A stretch of 64,000 nt of DNA from Bugula neritina. Taxonomy: Eukaryota > Bryozoa > Gymnolaemata > Cheilostomatida > Bugulidae. Position 1 is the stretch's first letter. Each line of letters starts with the position of its first letter. The translations under genes and the position numbers were made by a program. The DNA lies in contig OZ037768.1 in the NCBI GenBank assembly GCA_964035545.1, positions 17,893,200 to 17,957,199 of the forward strand, read 5' to 3'. The notes beneath the pieces were generated by a model. That model was given only the letters and a program-made list of their open reading frames with translations. It did not search any database and had not been told where the DNA came from. Positions 33,901 to 56,025 of this stretch are shown here, one piece after another.

Positions 33901-35359
33901 TGACAGTTAGGTGCTAACTATTACATAACATCTATACCACAATCTATAAACCAGCTTATTTGTATTTGTAAACCATAATTATATTAGTCAACATTTCCAT
34001 AGCATACTGAATAGATTTATATTATCCAAACAATCCAAGCAACATAATAATATGAATTTTCAAACTGCTGCAGAAAATATTTATGCTGGCACATAGACAC
34101 AACACCTGAGATTTGACTGTAGAAAGTGTTCCAGTATAGTGAATATGGTAAAACTACAGTAATAAACAAACTAGCTGATATCACTCAGTCTGATCTAAAC
34201 TTTCAATCTAATAAGCTGTTTTTGAATACACTGGTGTTATTTTATTTTCTTCATGAAGGCAGTGTGCATTTTTGGTATAGCTGAAGCCGTCCTTGGAAAA
34301 ACCTTAACAAAATAACATTTGCCCAGAATTTTAAATATTTAAAATGAAATCTAACTAAGTAATTTAGTGTGCAGGACAACCTGGACAATATAAACAGCAA
34401 GCCTATACAAATAACCAACTAATGCAACAGTGAGAATAGCCAAAACACAACTAACACTGATCTAATACTTACAATGAGACTGCCAATGCATGAAACCATT
34501 CTGGAATTTGTGTAGCAGCCACGCATCTATAACAATAGTACTTTCAATTAGTGTTACTAAATGCAAACAACAAATATACAAGATTCAGGATAATCTAGCA
34601 GACTGGAAATGAGTGAATATTAGGTGAGAACTTACCATGTCTAAATCTGAACCGGGAGGGTGAGACTGTGGCATGCCCCGCGTGTCTCTACAAAGATGAT
34701 TGCCAGGTATAATTTACAGGTTTTAATAAACCAACACCAGGTTATAGCAGCAGCATAAGATCAATGCAGAACTATGCTGCTTTTAATATCTGGTAATACA
34801 AGTTACAATCTGCAGATGATAAATTCTATTTAAATTAGTTTAAACTAAGCTTTTCTCCAGATTATTTAGACTTCAGAGCCTCAAGAGCAAATAAAACACT
34901 GTTCGCATTAATGATTTCATAACATTGATAGAGATAACAGAGGCTTTCTCCAATAAGATTGGCAACGTAGAATAAGAAATCATACCAGTTGGAAGCAAAA
35001 GGACAGTTTAGAATATGTATTAAGCTGACTTGGCATTAAAACAAGGAAGTTTAAGTAAGCTAGATGTAATCAGTTTAACAACAAAGATAACCGAGTAAGA
35101 ATCTATAATTCCTTGTAGGAACTTAGAATTTTGACTGGTATAAAGATTATACGCCTATGATGAAGTTTAATTATCCTTTTACAACCCAGACAACTCATTA
35201 CTAAATACTTGTTGAAAATATTATTTTTTGACGCATGTCATTTTCAAAATAAAACATTTACCTGTTTGTATTGCCCTGTGATACCATTCTACTGCCGGCA
35301 GCAGATGGGGGTAGTCTCATGCTGTCTGTGAAGGGCTTTGATGGAGCTGCACTACTCAT
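27926..35359 (-). CDS. ATXN2: ataxin-2 (Lsm-LsmAD-PAM2 RNA-binding regulator)
   Basis: Ataxin-2 binds poly(A)-binding protein and mRNA and acts in translation control and stress granules. Seventeen exons (minus): 35359-35262, 34687-34636, 34526-34473, 33866-33795, 32712-32559, 32215-32056, 31530-31252, 30958-30834, 30703-30657, 30548-30118, 29890-29836, 29517-29311, 29221-29107, 28997-28797, 28624-28393, 28181-28117, 27981-27926. These total 2403 nt, 800 residues, phases closed. The Lsm domain spans about 55-145 (NSRMVSCIGSLIGSIVEVIM). LsmAD follows with GWDAEDMFK, LAEATQLAAQIEGSA, LALENGDQTEEEKFSAV. MDKLRHFKENFKI matches IDDLKKFKNDFRL in human. PAM2 is at about 496-509 (STLNPEAKEFVFTP). The C-terminal third is Pro/His/Gln-rich and ends PPHQQQ. 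No polyglutamine tract is present. It is shorter than human ATXN2 (about 1300), mainly in the middle linker. Confidence 0.96.
31191..31193 (-). other. possible 3-nt microexon (CAA) in ataxin-2
   Basis: On the minus strand a strong acceptor with a long pyrimidine tract (CACTTTTTTGACAG) is followed by only CAA and then a consensus donor GTAAGA. It lies in the intron between 31252 and 30958. Three bases keep the phase-2 frame and would add one Asn codon. It could equally be a decoy or an intermediate splice point. Confidence 0.3.
33540..33733. mobile_element. pogo/mariner-like MITE, copy 2 (ataxin-2 intron)
   Basis: It begins CAGTGCTCCCTCCATATCTC after TA and ends GATTTGGAGGGAGAACTG. The right flank is CA instead of TA. 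Length is 194 bp, with no ORF. Internal sequence (CATAGGTCA...GAGGGCTTG, GTGTACAGGGACAGA, TATGTCACGAATTGAG) matches copy 3 closely. It sits between ataxin-2 exons 34526-34473 and 33866-33795. Confidence 0.85.
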
Positions 35360-36299
35360 TCTTCAAATTATGACACTATTCTAGGTTTGAGCACACCAAG
35401 CCTAAGTTGAAGGGTGTGTCAACTGTTGCACTACATTGGCATGAACAGGCTTCTACAAAAACATGCAACTGGTACAGCCTGCTGTACATTGATGAACACA
35501 AACATATTTATATACAAATTGCAACAAACCTAACTCTTACATTGGTAGAATTTGTCATTTTGTATAATAAGCATACTTCAAAAATTCAACTCCATCTCTC
35601 TCTGCCACATTCAGGGCTTAGAATGACTAATGCTTAATTGTATTTGGCAGAAAGCAGATCTGGTCATATGTAGTAATTTACTTCCAACAAGCCAAGTACA
35701 GGATAAACATTTTTACCATTAATATATGCAATGCAGCAAATTCTCATTGATATTTCAATTTACTAAGTAAAACAAACCAGGTATGGAACTTATTATATTT
35801 TTCAACTATTCATTTTTATTTATCTGTATTCATGCAAAAGTTGAATCTCCAGCTCAAAGGGAAGATTCTCACATAGCAGTATTATTATAAAAGGGACAAC
35901 AAAAAGCCCCTAACTAGTTGCCTTTGGAAAAAGCCTGCCATAGCACAAACTAAAATTATTAATAGAACATGTTTATTACTATATAACTTTACAAAATTAG
36001 TTATTATACATGTTGAGATAAGTAAGAGAACTACGCATTAGAACAGACATCATAATTATTAGACACTAATTGTATCACCAAGTTCAATTATGAATAATTA
36101 TTGACGATGCTTAAAATTATTGCAAATCAGATCCAAAATACTTATTTTTTACTAGCTTAGTTAATTTTTTCAAACATGTTTTGAACCTTTTTTTCAAAAA
36201 CTGAATTGATAATATTAATTGGTTCGCATTTGTGCAGATAATTGTTAATTCCACTTCATCAATAATAATCATTTAATAGAAACATTGCATAGCCATACC

Positions 36300-38400
36300 T
36301 GATACTATTACGGTAACCCATAATCATAATGATAATAAATATAAATATTGGTATTTAACTATTTTAATTTTATCTTTTAAATCAAATATGTAAACATTAA
36401 CAACAACATAGAGTTGACATCGCGATATTTGTATCTATAAATTTATACCAATACTCATAGTCTCATACTCATATTGATACTGATAGTCCTAGTCATTCAC
36501 TTTCAGCTTAACCATGACCACATCGGTGATGACTTAGAATGTCTGAGACATGAGAGTCACAGTGAGACACTCAACAAGTGATAAAAATAATACAAAGTAA
36601 AAATGATTACTAAGTTAATATAATCGGAATGATAATGTATAACTGTAACATCAACGACAACTATAAGTTTAAGTTATGAGATTGAGTATAACGTAGAGTA
36701 AAACTACCAGTACCTATCTACTGAATTTGAATCTGATTACCTACTAATAGTGGTACTCGTCACTCGTAGTCAGTGTACTACTAGTGTACTACCATTGTTA
36801 CTACTAATACTAATAGTAATACTAATAGACTTCACTTATAATTATTACTAAAATTAAACTACTTGATCTTATAACTTACAATAATAATACAACTATAAGT
36901 ATAAGTGAAAGTTATAATAATAAATCTCAAAGTGAATCTTTGAGTTTGAAATTGATGCAAATTTAAACTTTGAGTTTGTTTTTTTTAATTAGATTTAGTT
37001 CAACTCTAAGTCTTAGATTTGGGTATTCATATAAAACATGGTAATAATACAGATAATTATAATAGTAGCATTAGTAATACCTTTAGCTTCAGTTTGAGTG
37101 TTAAAAAGTGAATTAAAACTGAAACTCAAGTCTCAAAGACAGCGTGAACTTCAATTTGAACTAAAGCTCAAAGTCAAACTTGAGTCTGAAGATCAAGATG
37201 AAGATCTTCGCTTACGAATCAAAACTACAATATATTTAACATTAATATATGCTAGCACATTCACACTGAACTAGATGCCTCACTATAACAATGTGTTCTA
37301 CTTTGACGATTCATTCATTCAACTTCGTTCAATTTGAATTTCATTCATTTATTCAGAGCGATGATCAATATCGTAATAGGTTTCCACACTGTTGTATTGC
37401 GTTTAGATACAAAGATGGTCGTTCTAAATATATAAGTCATAAAATAATCTCGAAGAATATATGCTTCTTTCAGCATATTTTTTATGATTATTTAAATTTA
37501 AATAAATTTTGCATTTTAATAAAAAAAATATTTTTTTCAAAATAATAGCTTTTTTGGTTGCTAAAATTGTGCAGCTCACTTTATCATTTTGTTGTTGCGG
37601 AGGTGCATAGAAAATAATGAAAACCTATAGAGTTATCACCCCATTGAATACCAAACCGCGTAAAGAGAAAGGTAGGCGTGTTTTAGTAGAACTTCCTTAT
37701 AGCTTTTAGTTATATACATGTATATATTATAATTATATTTCAGCGCAATCAACCCAACAGCGAATGAGTGAGTAATAATATACCCTTTGCTCAACGGCCC
37801 ACTGCTCAATGGTAACTGTAAGTTGTCAATGCTATTGGTTCTAGCAGTGTTGATGAACATACAATCACCATGACTATAACAATGACAAATACTTATACAA
37901 TCACAACGACAAGTTTAATCTTACACTTCATGATTTAATCATAATCGATAATGATAATGACTTATACATTACTCATTACTGATTACTATAACTTATACTT
38001 ATAACTTATAGTTATACTTATAGTTATAGTTAGTGTTACTGTTACTGAGTGTTAGTCTTACACTTACAGTTACTGTTAGACTTGGAGTTAGTGTAAATGT
38101 TAGTGTTACACTTACTCTTACAGTATTACTATTAGTATTAGTATAGCTATGCGGTTATACTTGAAGTTATATTTTATTAAATTTAATCATAATGACTAAG
38201 AGTAATAGTAAGTCTAATAAGATGCTGCGATAGCGACTAGTCATATTCAGTTTTAGCTTGACTTCACTCAAATTGAAATTCGGATTCAACGTCAAAATTT
38301 GCATTCAAGGATCCATGGTCATTGATTTGATCAATTTGAATTTTGGTTAGGCACAATCAATGAATACCATCTTCATGAAACATTTTGATAATCAACACTC
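36300..38400. repeat. degenerate 6-bp-period quasi-repeat tract C (ataxin-2/LITAF divergent intergenic)
   Basis: Long tract in which the hexamer flavour drifts: TAATCATAATGATAAT-like near 36320, ACTCATAGTCTCATAC near 36455, AACTTGAGTCTGAAGATC and TTTGAATTTC near 37100-37350, AGTGTTACTGTTACTG and TTACACTTACTCTTAC near 38030-38130, then ATTCAACGTC again near 38290. No coding gene is visible. It starts about 0.9 kb 5' of the ataxin-2 start. Confidence 0.75.
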
Positions 38401-38645
38401 AACGGTCAATCTCTTAAAATTTTCTTTTCAATTTCTTACATCAATGGTGACATCAATGGTGACATCGCGCTAGACTGCCTAGTGGCATAAGGGGCGCGCC
38501 TCAGTTTTTGGTTATGATTGAGCAGTAGAGTATTATTTTTTAACAGTGTATCAAATCTCATAGGGAGGGCATATTCATATTGCTTCAAAGAGGGTGTATT
38601 AACCCATTTAGTAATTTGTCATAAGCTTTTCTTTGTTTTCGTGCA

Positions 38646-39597
38646 TTATTTCTTTAGATCCTGAATCGTGCGTGGGACAAAACTGTTGTAGAAGGAGTTA
38701 CTAGTTGTGGGGATAGATCTAGGTTCATTTCTGGACTGTGATCTGGTATGAATTGCTCTCTCAGTTTGTTTTATAACTTTGTCATAGGCAGCGCAGAGTA
38801 CGTACGGGATGGGCATCTTCCTTCGCTATAATATTCAGCAGCAGTTTAATTCTGCATTTTTGGCGTCTTTCACCAAGCAGTTCCAGTCGGAGCTCCTCTC
38901 TGGCTTCGGTAACGCCTCTTCTGCCTTTCAGGCCACTAATCATCCTGATTGCCTGGCTTTGCACCATCTCCAGTTGATCTATTTCTTTCTTTGTCTAGGG
39001 ATCCCATGCGCAGGAAGCATACTCCAGATGTGGGAGACACAGAGACTTATATGCTATCAGCCTGGCTCTCGCTGGTGCTCAGTATAGAGCTCTCCTGATC
39101 ATACCAATTTGCTGTCTGGCCTTGCATGTTTTATGTGCTATGTGGTTGTTAAACCTCAAGTTAGATTGCAGAGTCACTCCTAGGTATTTGCAGTGGTCAG
39201 TGTGCTCTAAGGCTATATTGTTCATAGTGTATTGAGAGACTGGTCTGCGGGCTTGAAAGGCAATGACTTTACATTTAGTAACATTAAAGCTCATTTCCCA
39301 TCTGCCAGCCCACCCTGTTAGCAAATCCAGATTTTGCCTGAAATTTCCTTTCATTCTCTGTGTTGTTTACGATTTGGTACATAAGGGTATCATCAGCAAA
39401 CAGCCCAACAGAGCAATCGACTTGGCTAGGAAGGTCATTTATGTACACAAGAAATAGCATGGGGCCTAACACCGATCCCTGTGGAACACCTGATGTCACA
39501 GAAAGAGAGCTAGATTTAGTACCATTGAGAATTACTGATTTTGATCTGTTACATAAAAAGTCATGGATCCAGTCAAGTAGATAACTATCAACTTCAT
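38646..39597 (-). pseudogene. non-LTR retrotransposon reverse transcriptase fragment, degenerate
   Basis: Read on the minus strand from 39597, the sequence encodes the palm and 3' part of a LINE RT: YLLDWIHDFLCNRSKSV, then SGVPQGSVLGPMLFLVYIND, FADDT (the catalytic YXDD-equivalent box), WEMSFNVTKCKVI, YLGVTLQSNLRFNNHI and a thumb/C-terminal part ending NSFVPRTIQDLKK plus stop at 38646. At least two frameshifts (near 39345 and 38785) and internal stops (for example near 39086 and 38999) show it is dead. There is no endonuclease domain; the copy is 5'-truncated as LINE insertions usually are. The motif style fits the Jockey/CR1-like group, not assigned further. Confidence 0.88.
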
Positions 39598-40961
39598 GTT
39601 TATAAATTTTTCATTTTGTGAATTATATAATTATTTAGATTTTTATTTTGATTTCAGCCTAGGGCTTGGGTTGGAAAGCTTACAAGAACAGCTTGATTCA
39701 CCATTTCTGTTTTATGATATATTTTATGTTGATTACAGGCTTTTGAAAATTTGTCTTATTTCTCATTTTCTGCACCTACTTTTTTCGTTTTGTCAAGTCA
39801 AAAAATTTCAAATACTCAAGATCAAGTAAACAAGTACTTGAAGTTAAGTCTATGACTTAAGTTCCAATTCAAATTTAACTCATTACTATTTGTAAAGAAT
39901 TTCTAATACCTGAGGTAAATAAAAGGTTGCCAAAAATCTTTCCATGTAGCAACCTTATTTGCCCAAACATTCAATGTTTACAGCACTAATACATCGTGTT
40001 CCTGCATCAGTGTGCAAAAGTTGTGCAATTAGAAGTGGCCCCATTATATAACATTCACTTATTTAAGTTGCTGCATTTCACCAATCACAAAGCAGCTTGT
40101 TGAGGCAAAACCTCAACTAGCTTAATTCTCCTACACCAGCTGTTCCTGTGAAACCGTGGCATTTAAAACCTGTTCTCAAAACTGAAATTAATGGTGATGG
40201 AACAGACAATAATACAGGAAAAAAAAATTTATTTTGGCAAAATGTGTATTTGGCAAAACTAAAAAAATGTATTGTGGAGCACTTGTTAAATAGTATCACA
40301 GCAAGCCTTGTAAAAATTATAGTGCAGTAGTTTAAAAACCGATAATATAGGCATTCTTAAATGTACAAAAACATGCAATGTTTCAAATGTCACTGGTTTT
40401 TTTCAACAGTAATTATTGGAATGTTTGTAAACTCTTGATTAGATAGCTTTGTGGCTGTAATTTAAAACATTTTTCTGAGATGAACAGTTGATTATTTGTC
40501 ATTTATTTGCTAGATGAACATGCTTCACTAAAGATATTCAGGCTATAATATTTCGGGCACTATTAGTTCTACATAATTTAAACCTGAGTGTGAAGGGTTC
40601 TTGTATATGATTACTTTTACAGTTATGCAAAAATATAGCAATCATCTTTTTCAAAAGGATTATATATACGTATTACATGTTGGATTTTATTCTTTTATAA
40701 GAAAGAAATTACAGCACCTAGTATAAGGACAGGGTACCTTCACATAACATATTCAAACAATCTGATTGTGATCTTAAAATAACCTTCAACTGGTAACATA
40801 AGTAGTTGAAGGTCAATAAATAGTTTTAAATTTAAAATCTAATTAAATGTATGATAGGTAAGATGTTTTCATCAGAACTTCTCGCTTGCTCTATTGAAAT
40901 TGGTTTTGCAAACTGCAGTCACTTATTTTTCTTTACACAGGTTACTCATTAAGCTTCTGTC
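39598..40961. other. AT-rich upstream region of the LITAF-like gene
   Basis: No supported coding exon. Short + strand frames (39596-39829, 40148-40330) lack any recognisable domain. A CAG acceptor-like site at 40938-40940 (TTTACACAG) lies 21 bp before the LITAF-like ATG, so the first coding exon may be preceded by an intron in the 5' UTR. Confidence 0.4.
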
Positions 40962-42321
40962 ATGGATAAACAAGAGAATCAGCCACGTAAGTTCTGATAA
41001 AATTTGACTCACTAAATCAAACCTGATTAACTGTAAATTGTATTTATATGCATTGTATTTATATGCATTGCATTCAGGGTATGTTTATAATGTTTATAAG
41101 AATATTTGCGACTGCTATATAATTTATGGAATACTATATTATTTTTAAAGCTCCCCCTCCATATGATATGGCTCAAGGAGTACCACAATACCCACCACAG
41201 TACTCGCAACAATATCCACCACAAGGAGCACCACAATATCCACCACAAGGAGCACCACAATACCCACCACAAGGAGCACCACAATATCCACCACAAGGAG
41301 CACCACAATATCCACCACAAGGAGCTCAACAATACCCGCAGCAGTACCCACAACAATACCCACCGCAAGGTGCTCCATCTATGGCTCATGGGACAACAGA
41401 TAATGGTTCAGTTTTTTTAAATCATTTGATGCTTAGCTCTAATTTAGTGTATGCTGTAGTCAAATTTATAGGTGTGATTTTTTTTGTAAAGTTAGATGAA
41501 CACATTGTTGTCTTGAACTTCTACTATGTTAAACATTTCATAGGGTAACATACCTTTGTCCTGGGTAAAAAATTAAATTTGTAAAGAAATTACAATACTT
41601 GCCACTTGTAGAATAATTTGGCTAGTGCATCAATCATAAGTTTGCCTTTTGTGTTATTTCTTGTTAGTACTTGTACTACTTGTCATTCTTTGAACATCTA
41701 TATTGTTGTAGTGATTATGGCACCTCCAGTTGTCATGGTTAACTCACAAATGCTGGGCACTAACCCTACAGCTATGCAGTGTCCACGCTGTCAAGCCAAT
41801 GTTGTCACACAAGTCCATTATCAGAGTGGTGTGCTTACCTGGCTCATTGCTGGCCTTCTCTTTTTCTTTTTGTAAGTAAAATATGTATCACCACTTGAGC
41901 AATAATCACTGTGGCTCCAAGCTTTGCATTATGGGAATGGATTTTCTATTCAATGTTTGAGAACATTTGCATCTAATGAAACCACAGCCATACGTTGATA
42001 CAAACCATAAAGCCATCCGTACGAGCACCTGTACAGATTCATTCGAAACAATGAGAATGCAGTGAATATGTTAGAAATCTGCTGTCATTTCTCCAAAGAT
42101 GTATATTGGATGCATGTATTTAAATAAGCTGAAATCTTCACTGCTTAAAAAACTTGGTCGTTTATTAAAACGCATAATCGGTCTTTTTTCAATGTTTTTA
42201 TTTTTATTGCAGCTTGTGGCCATTTTGCCTGATTCCTTTCTGCATCAATGATTGCAAGGATGTGGTTCATATATGCCCCAACTGCAAGTCACATATTGGA
42301 CGACGTACTCGTTTGTCATAA
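40962..42321 (+). CDS. LITAF/CDIP1-type membrane zinc-ribbon protein
   Basis: Monotopic membrane protein of late endosome/lysosome membranes in known relatives. Four exons (40962-40986, 41151-41405, 41712-41871, 42213-42321) encode 182 residues. A PPxY (PPPY, residues 10-13) near the start would recruit WW-domain ubiquitin ligases, as in LITAF. Residues about 30-75 are repeats of PPQGAPQY. The LITAF domain follows: first CxxC at 117-120 (CPRC), a hydrophobic in-plane segment GVLTWLIAGLLFFFLWPF, then HxCxxC at 166-171 (HICPNC). The Cys/His zinc ligands are intact. The donor at 41406 (AATG/GTTCAG) is the weakest site but is required by phase. It could be called LITAF-like or CDIP1-like; orthology cannot be settled by eye. 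Confidence 0.92.
41186..41370. repeat. 24-bp coding repeat (PPQGAPQY) in the LITAF-like gene
   Basis: About five near-identical 24-bp units (CCACCACAAGGAGCACCACA plus ATAT) encode an octapeptide array, with shorter QQYP units at the ends. Units differ mainly at third positions (TAC/TAT), suggesting recent expansion under frame constraint. Confidence 0.9.
41960..42075. repeat. dispersed repeat, copy in a LITAF-like intron
   Basis: The segment with GAAACCACAGCCATACGTTG, ATCCGTACGAGCACCTGTAC and ATGAGAATGCAGTGA resembles 48735-48812 (GAAACCACAACCATAGGTTA, ATCAGTACGAGCATCCCGTA, ATGAGAATGTATTGA). It is a worn interspersed element of unknown class. Confidence 0.55.
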
Positions 42322-42682
42322 CTGAATGCTGTGATGACTATTTTAATCATAACTACTTGGTTGTGTGTTCTCCTTTCATTATATATTTCATTTGGCTAGT
42401 GCTTTTGTCTCATTTTGGTGTCTATACATCCCTGAATGTTTTTGTGCTTATCTGTTGTGCCAGTTTTACGACATCTCCAGGTTTAATACCCACTTTACTT
42501 TTTGGCAACGAGGCCATTATTTTCATTTTATTCCTGCATTTTTATATATTATGTAGTATTTTTATTGACAGTCATTGCTCATTTTTCAATGATAACAATT
42601 GTTATATGTTGTGGACATACATCATATTATAGTTTTGTGTGTATAATATATATGCACATGTTGTGTTACATACAGTATATGT

Positions 42683-42688
42683 AATAAA
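42683..42688 (+). terminator. poly(A) signal of the LITAF-like gene
   Basis: AATAAA lies 362 bp after the stop codon, followed by a T-rich stretch. Frames in 42252-42684 fall in this 3' UTR or overlap the last exon out of frame and are not genes. Confidence 0.55.
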
Positions 42689-42699
42689 ATTCTAAAAAT

Positions 42700-43280
42700 A
42701 GTTGGGTTTTATTCAAATTACAATTTTGTAGTTTTAGAGGTGAAAATAACCGCTTTATTGTTACTACATTTATAAAGCATTGAATTTTAACATGCAAATT
42801 TTAAGTAATATACTTTAAGTCAACAAAAATGAGACCTTCAATCTACATGAAAAGGAAAAAAACTGGTAAATTTCATTTCTTATTCTATTCTACATGGTGA
42901 ATATTTCATTGATTTAGTTCTAGAATCTGCGCTGACAAATAATATACAGTATATAGTCGGTATATTCTACAAAGCTAACCAGGAGGTTAATCCAAGCCTT
43001 CACAAGAGTTTGTGGTTCGTGTGTATCTTGCTATAGAGTATAGATGCTTTCAAGCATTATATTATTATAAGTGGTCTAATGTATGCTATGGTGATATATG
43101 TAATACACACCATGTATAACACAACTCCCTTACAGTATTAGGGCTCAGTATTGTCATGTATTGTATGTTCACACTACTCTATTTTTTATACTTGTATCTT
43201 GTTATTTCCATACATACGTATAGTATATTGTGATAGCAACAGTAAATAGACACTTACAGAGGTTAGGTATTATATTATAT

Positions 43281-43336
<56 letters not shown>

Positions 43337-44713
43337 TATATAGTATATATATAGCCTATAGAATATATAATTAATTTAATAAAAGCATGCATACTTTCAC
43401 ATAAGAACTTTTGTTCAAAATTACAATGTGGGCTTTTAGCCTAAAAATTATTGCCTTTACTCTTTGGCTAAACATACATGGAAATCTTACCTTTATGTTA
43501 GGTTTTTGAGCTATGATGGTAAATTATAAGAAGAGCCTTCCAAAGTGAGATTTAGAACAAAGTTCCCTGTCTCTTATGCACTAGAGGTTTCATCCAATGT
43601 GAATTGTGGCTGGAGAGGCTTCTATGAACAATGGTACAATACCAACATGACACATATTAAATATAATAATACTAAAACTATATTATAATACACATGTATG
43701 TATATATTTAAAATATTATATTTACATGCATACTTTGTGTTGTATTAGGCACTTCCCATATATCTGTAAATCCCTAGTATCTCGCAGATTTGAATACAAC
43801 TTCCTTGCTATTCACTGCAGTAACTAAGTTGTAACGAAATTCTGTTAGTAATCAAATTTAAATATAAGATTTTAGACAGTGCTTGCTCTCATGGCAACAC
43901 ATAAAAGTGTAAAAACAGTAGCTTTTCAGATAAAAATTAGCTATGCATTAGGTTTTTGCTTTTATTACCTGTCTAAGCGTGTCTAAGCTAGGCTAGCACC
44001 CAATACAGCTAAACAATTAAAATTCACATGGAGAGAGGTGAAAATATATAACATAATAATATTATTGTTTCTAATTTTTATATACATCATGTACACATGC
44101 AGTACACACCAGCTGGCCAAGCTACATTACTCGATAAATGTGTTCGAACCAGTAAAGTAAACTTTTGTAGCAGAATGCAGCCATTGAGAAGTTGAAAAAA
44201 AACCTTTAGAAGCTGGAAAAAAGTTTGAAAATTGTATTTTGTTATACAAAAAATAAACTGAAGTGAGAGTAGTGGGATAAATGATTGTATTATCTATTTA
44301 TGAAAAAAACATACTGAAAAAATCATTTAAAAAAATAAAAAGGTTCATTTTGGTCTTAAACATGAGTACCTAATAAAAAAATCTCTTAAATTCTTTCATC
44401 ATATCACATTCGATCAATATAATAAGTAATGGGATCTTGTAAAATATTATACAACAAAAATGTGTGTTTAAAATAAGATATTTAACAATTGTGGTAACCA
44501 TTCAAAATCTTATACAATCATATATTTCACAAGATAATATATTTCATTTTATTATATTTACACAGTAATTACATTCAAATACGTTCAAAAAAAATTTAGC
44601 CAGCATGAATACAATATTGGTAATACTGCATACACATGTTGAGAGTGTAATATATACATTTCACATATGTGATTGATTGATTATTGATTCATCATGAACC
44701 ACAGTAACTAGGC
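42700..44713. other. gene-free AT-rich gap with a (TA)n array
   Basis: It contains a (TA)n array at about 43271-43334 with degenerate TATAT flanks to 43370, and otherwise A/T-rich unique sequence. A TTTATT (44548-44553), AATAAA on the minus strand, could be the poly(A) signal of the STAND gene ending at 44714. No coding exon is supported. Confidence 0.5.
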
Positions 44714-54235
<9,522 letters not shown>

Positions 54236-54689
54236 AACTCAAAAGCAAAGTAGTAAAAACCTAGTATAACTGTGATTAACATAATAAATTTTTCACAGAT
54301 CTTATTAGTGATTACAATAAATTTCGATGTTATGGTATTAATTAGGATAAAAGATAAGCTAGTTGCAGTGCTCACTACAGATGTCGAAAAAAGGTAGGAT
54401 CAACAATTTAAATTTTGTTTGGTTTTGTGTTCTGCGACATAAAATTATTCGTGTGGCTAACAGGTTCATACAATACACACTGTACTGACTCTTGAAAAGG
54501 AGCTACTGCTATTTACAAAATATCTGGAGTGAAGAGTCAAAGTTAGCAGTAATTAGTATCAGTTCTACTTCTATAGTGCTACAGACATTAAGCCGAACAA
54601 AATGAGTGAAAAATCGTCATCGGCAAGTGAGCCATTGTCCTGAATGTATGCACATGTATGCAAAAAATATATTAAAAGACATGTTTGGG

Positions 54690-55560
54690 CATGCTAGTAT
54701 TATTATTATTATTATTATTATTATAACCATTATTATTAAATTTACTAGTATTAGTATAAATATAACCCTATAAAATTAAATAACAAATATTTCATAGTAA
54801 TATTTTTACTTTCAGTTTATTAGTTTATACTTGATAAAATCAAAACGAATTAAAAAATTATCATATTCATTATAAAATAGTAAGTAGAACATTATGATTA
54901 ACATTACTTTTAGCGTTAGTGTGACTTTTAGTTTTATTTCATTTTTTTTAAACTCGCCAACTGAGTAACGCTAACCATAATTTTCAGTCCAACACTAACA
55001 GCAACTGAAACTGAAAGCAGCATGAACATGAGGTTCAAATTGACCATCGGCATCAGTATCACCATGCAAACTGAAATTTTCTAACGTTCAGAAACTCAAA
55101 CACTAACAGTAACAGTATGAGCATTACTATAAGTATGACAATGATTATGACCATAGTGATGCCATTGCCTAGCCCTATCACCTATGGGCTATGGTTTATC
55201 ACTATGACTATGAGTATCATTATCAACTAACTCTCACTAGCCCTTTGACTTATGAGTATGAGTATGATATTGAGTATGAGACAGCTATGAGTAGTTTGAG
55301 TTTCAGTATTGGTCTGAGTTTGGCATTGAGTTTGACTATGACAAAATGACTACCCCTACGAGTATGAGCATCAGTATGAGTATGACATTGACTCCAAATG
55401 AAAATGACCATCACCATGACCATGGGCATGGATATTGACATTCACACTGTCAACTATCAACAACACCGCTATCGATTTATATCTAGTGATAACTAGTATT
55501 ACAACTGCTAATTGTAATAGTATAGGTATAGTATATTATAACTATAAGTATAACTATTTA
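54690..55560. repeat. degenerate 6-bp-period quasi-repeat tract D (5' of STAND copy 1)
   Basis: Starts with an (ATT)n run at 54700-54723, then drifting units: AACACTAACAGTAACAGT, CATCAGTATCACCATG, ACTATGACTATGAGTATC, TGAGTATGAGTATGATATTG. The unit class (A/T fixed, C/G variable, period 6) is the one seen in tracts A-C. It begins about 450 bp 5' of the STAND start codon at 54235. Confidence 0.75.
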
Positions 55561-55644
55561 CTTTTAGATTGATCGATATTATTTATAAATATAAGGGACG
55601 TTGTAATTGTGATTGTCAGGTATCGTCAATGTGATGGCATTTAA

Positions 55645-56025
55645 GAAAATAGCTTGAAGCAGTACCAAGGTGGTGGTCATTGAGTCCAGTGGCTCGAGTG
55701 TCTCGAGTTAGAGTTGGTGGTTTTGAGTTCGTACCGATCAACCAAAACAAATTATTGTTCATTGGTTCGGACAGCAGTGTCTATACAAACTCTAGTTTTA
55801 GTCACCCAAACTCGGTGCTGTTTCTAGAGATTTCCTGCATAAAATGATTCTATGAGCAGCTCCGAGTTGGGGGTGACTGAGTACAGTATTTCGGGGTCTC
55901 GAGTTGGGGTATAGCTAATGCACTGAAAAATTAGAACTGGAAAATTTTTAGCTCAGTGAATATAACTGTAAGCTTGAGCCCCCACCCCCAACTAAAATCT
56001 TCATTCACCCCCAACTCGAAGTTGC
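55645..56025. mobile_element. tRNA-like repeat with inverted CGAGTTGGGGGTGA blocks
   Basis: A-box-like TGGCTCGAGTG and B-box-like GAGTTCGTACC lie 45 bp apart near 55690-55735, suggesting another SINE type. Downstream CGAGTTGGGGGTGACTGAG (about 55863) is repeated inverted as TTCACCCCCAACTCG near 56005. Class uncertain. Confidence 0.45.

Noticed and set aside
27926-35359. Polyglutamine expansion in ataxin-2
   Set aside because: Only a terminal HQQQ and scattered short Gln runs are present; there is no CAG tract.
41027-41389. Minus-strand frames of WILWCSLW and VVDIVVLL repeats
   Set aside because: Antisense shadows of the PPQGAPQY coding repeat of the LITAF-like gene.
42252-42632. + strand 126-residue hydrophobic frame
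   Set aside because: It overlaps the last LITAF exon in another frame and continues into its T-rich 3' UTR.
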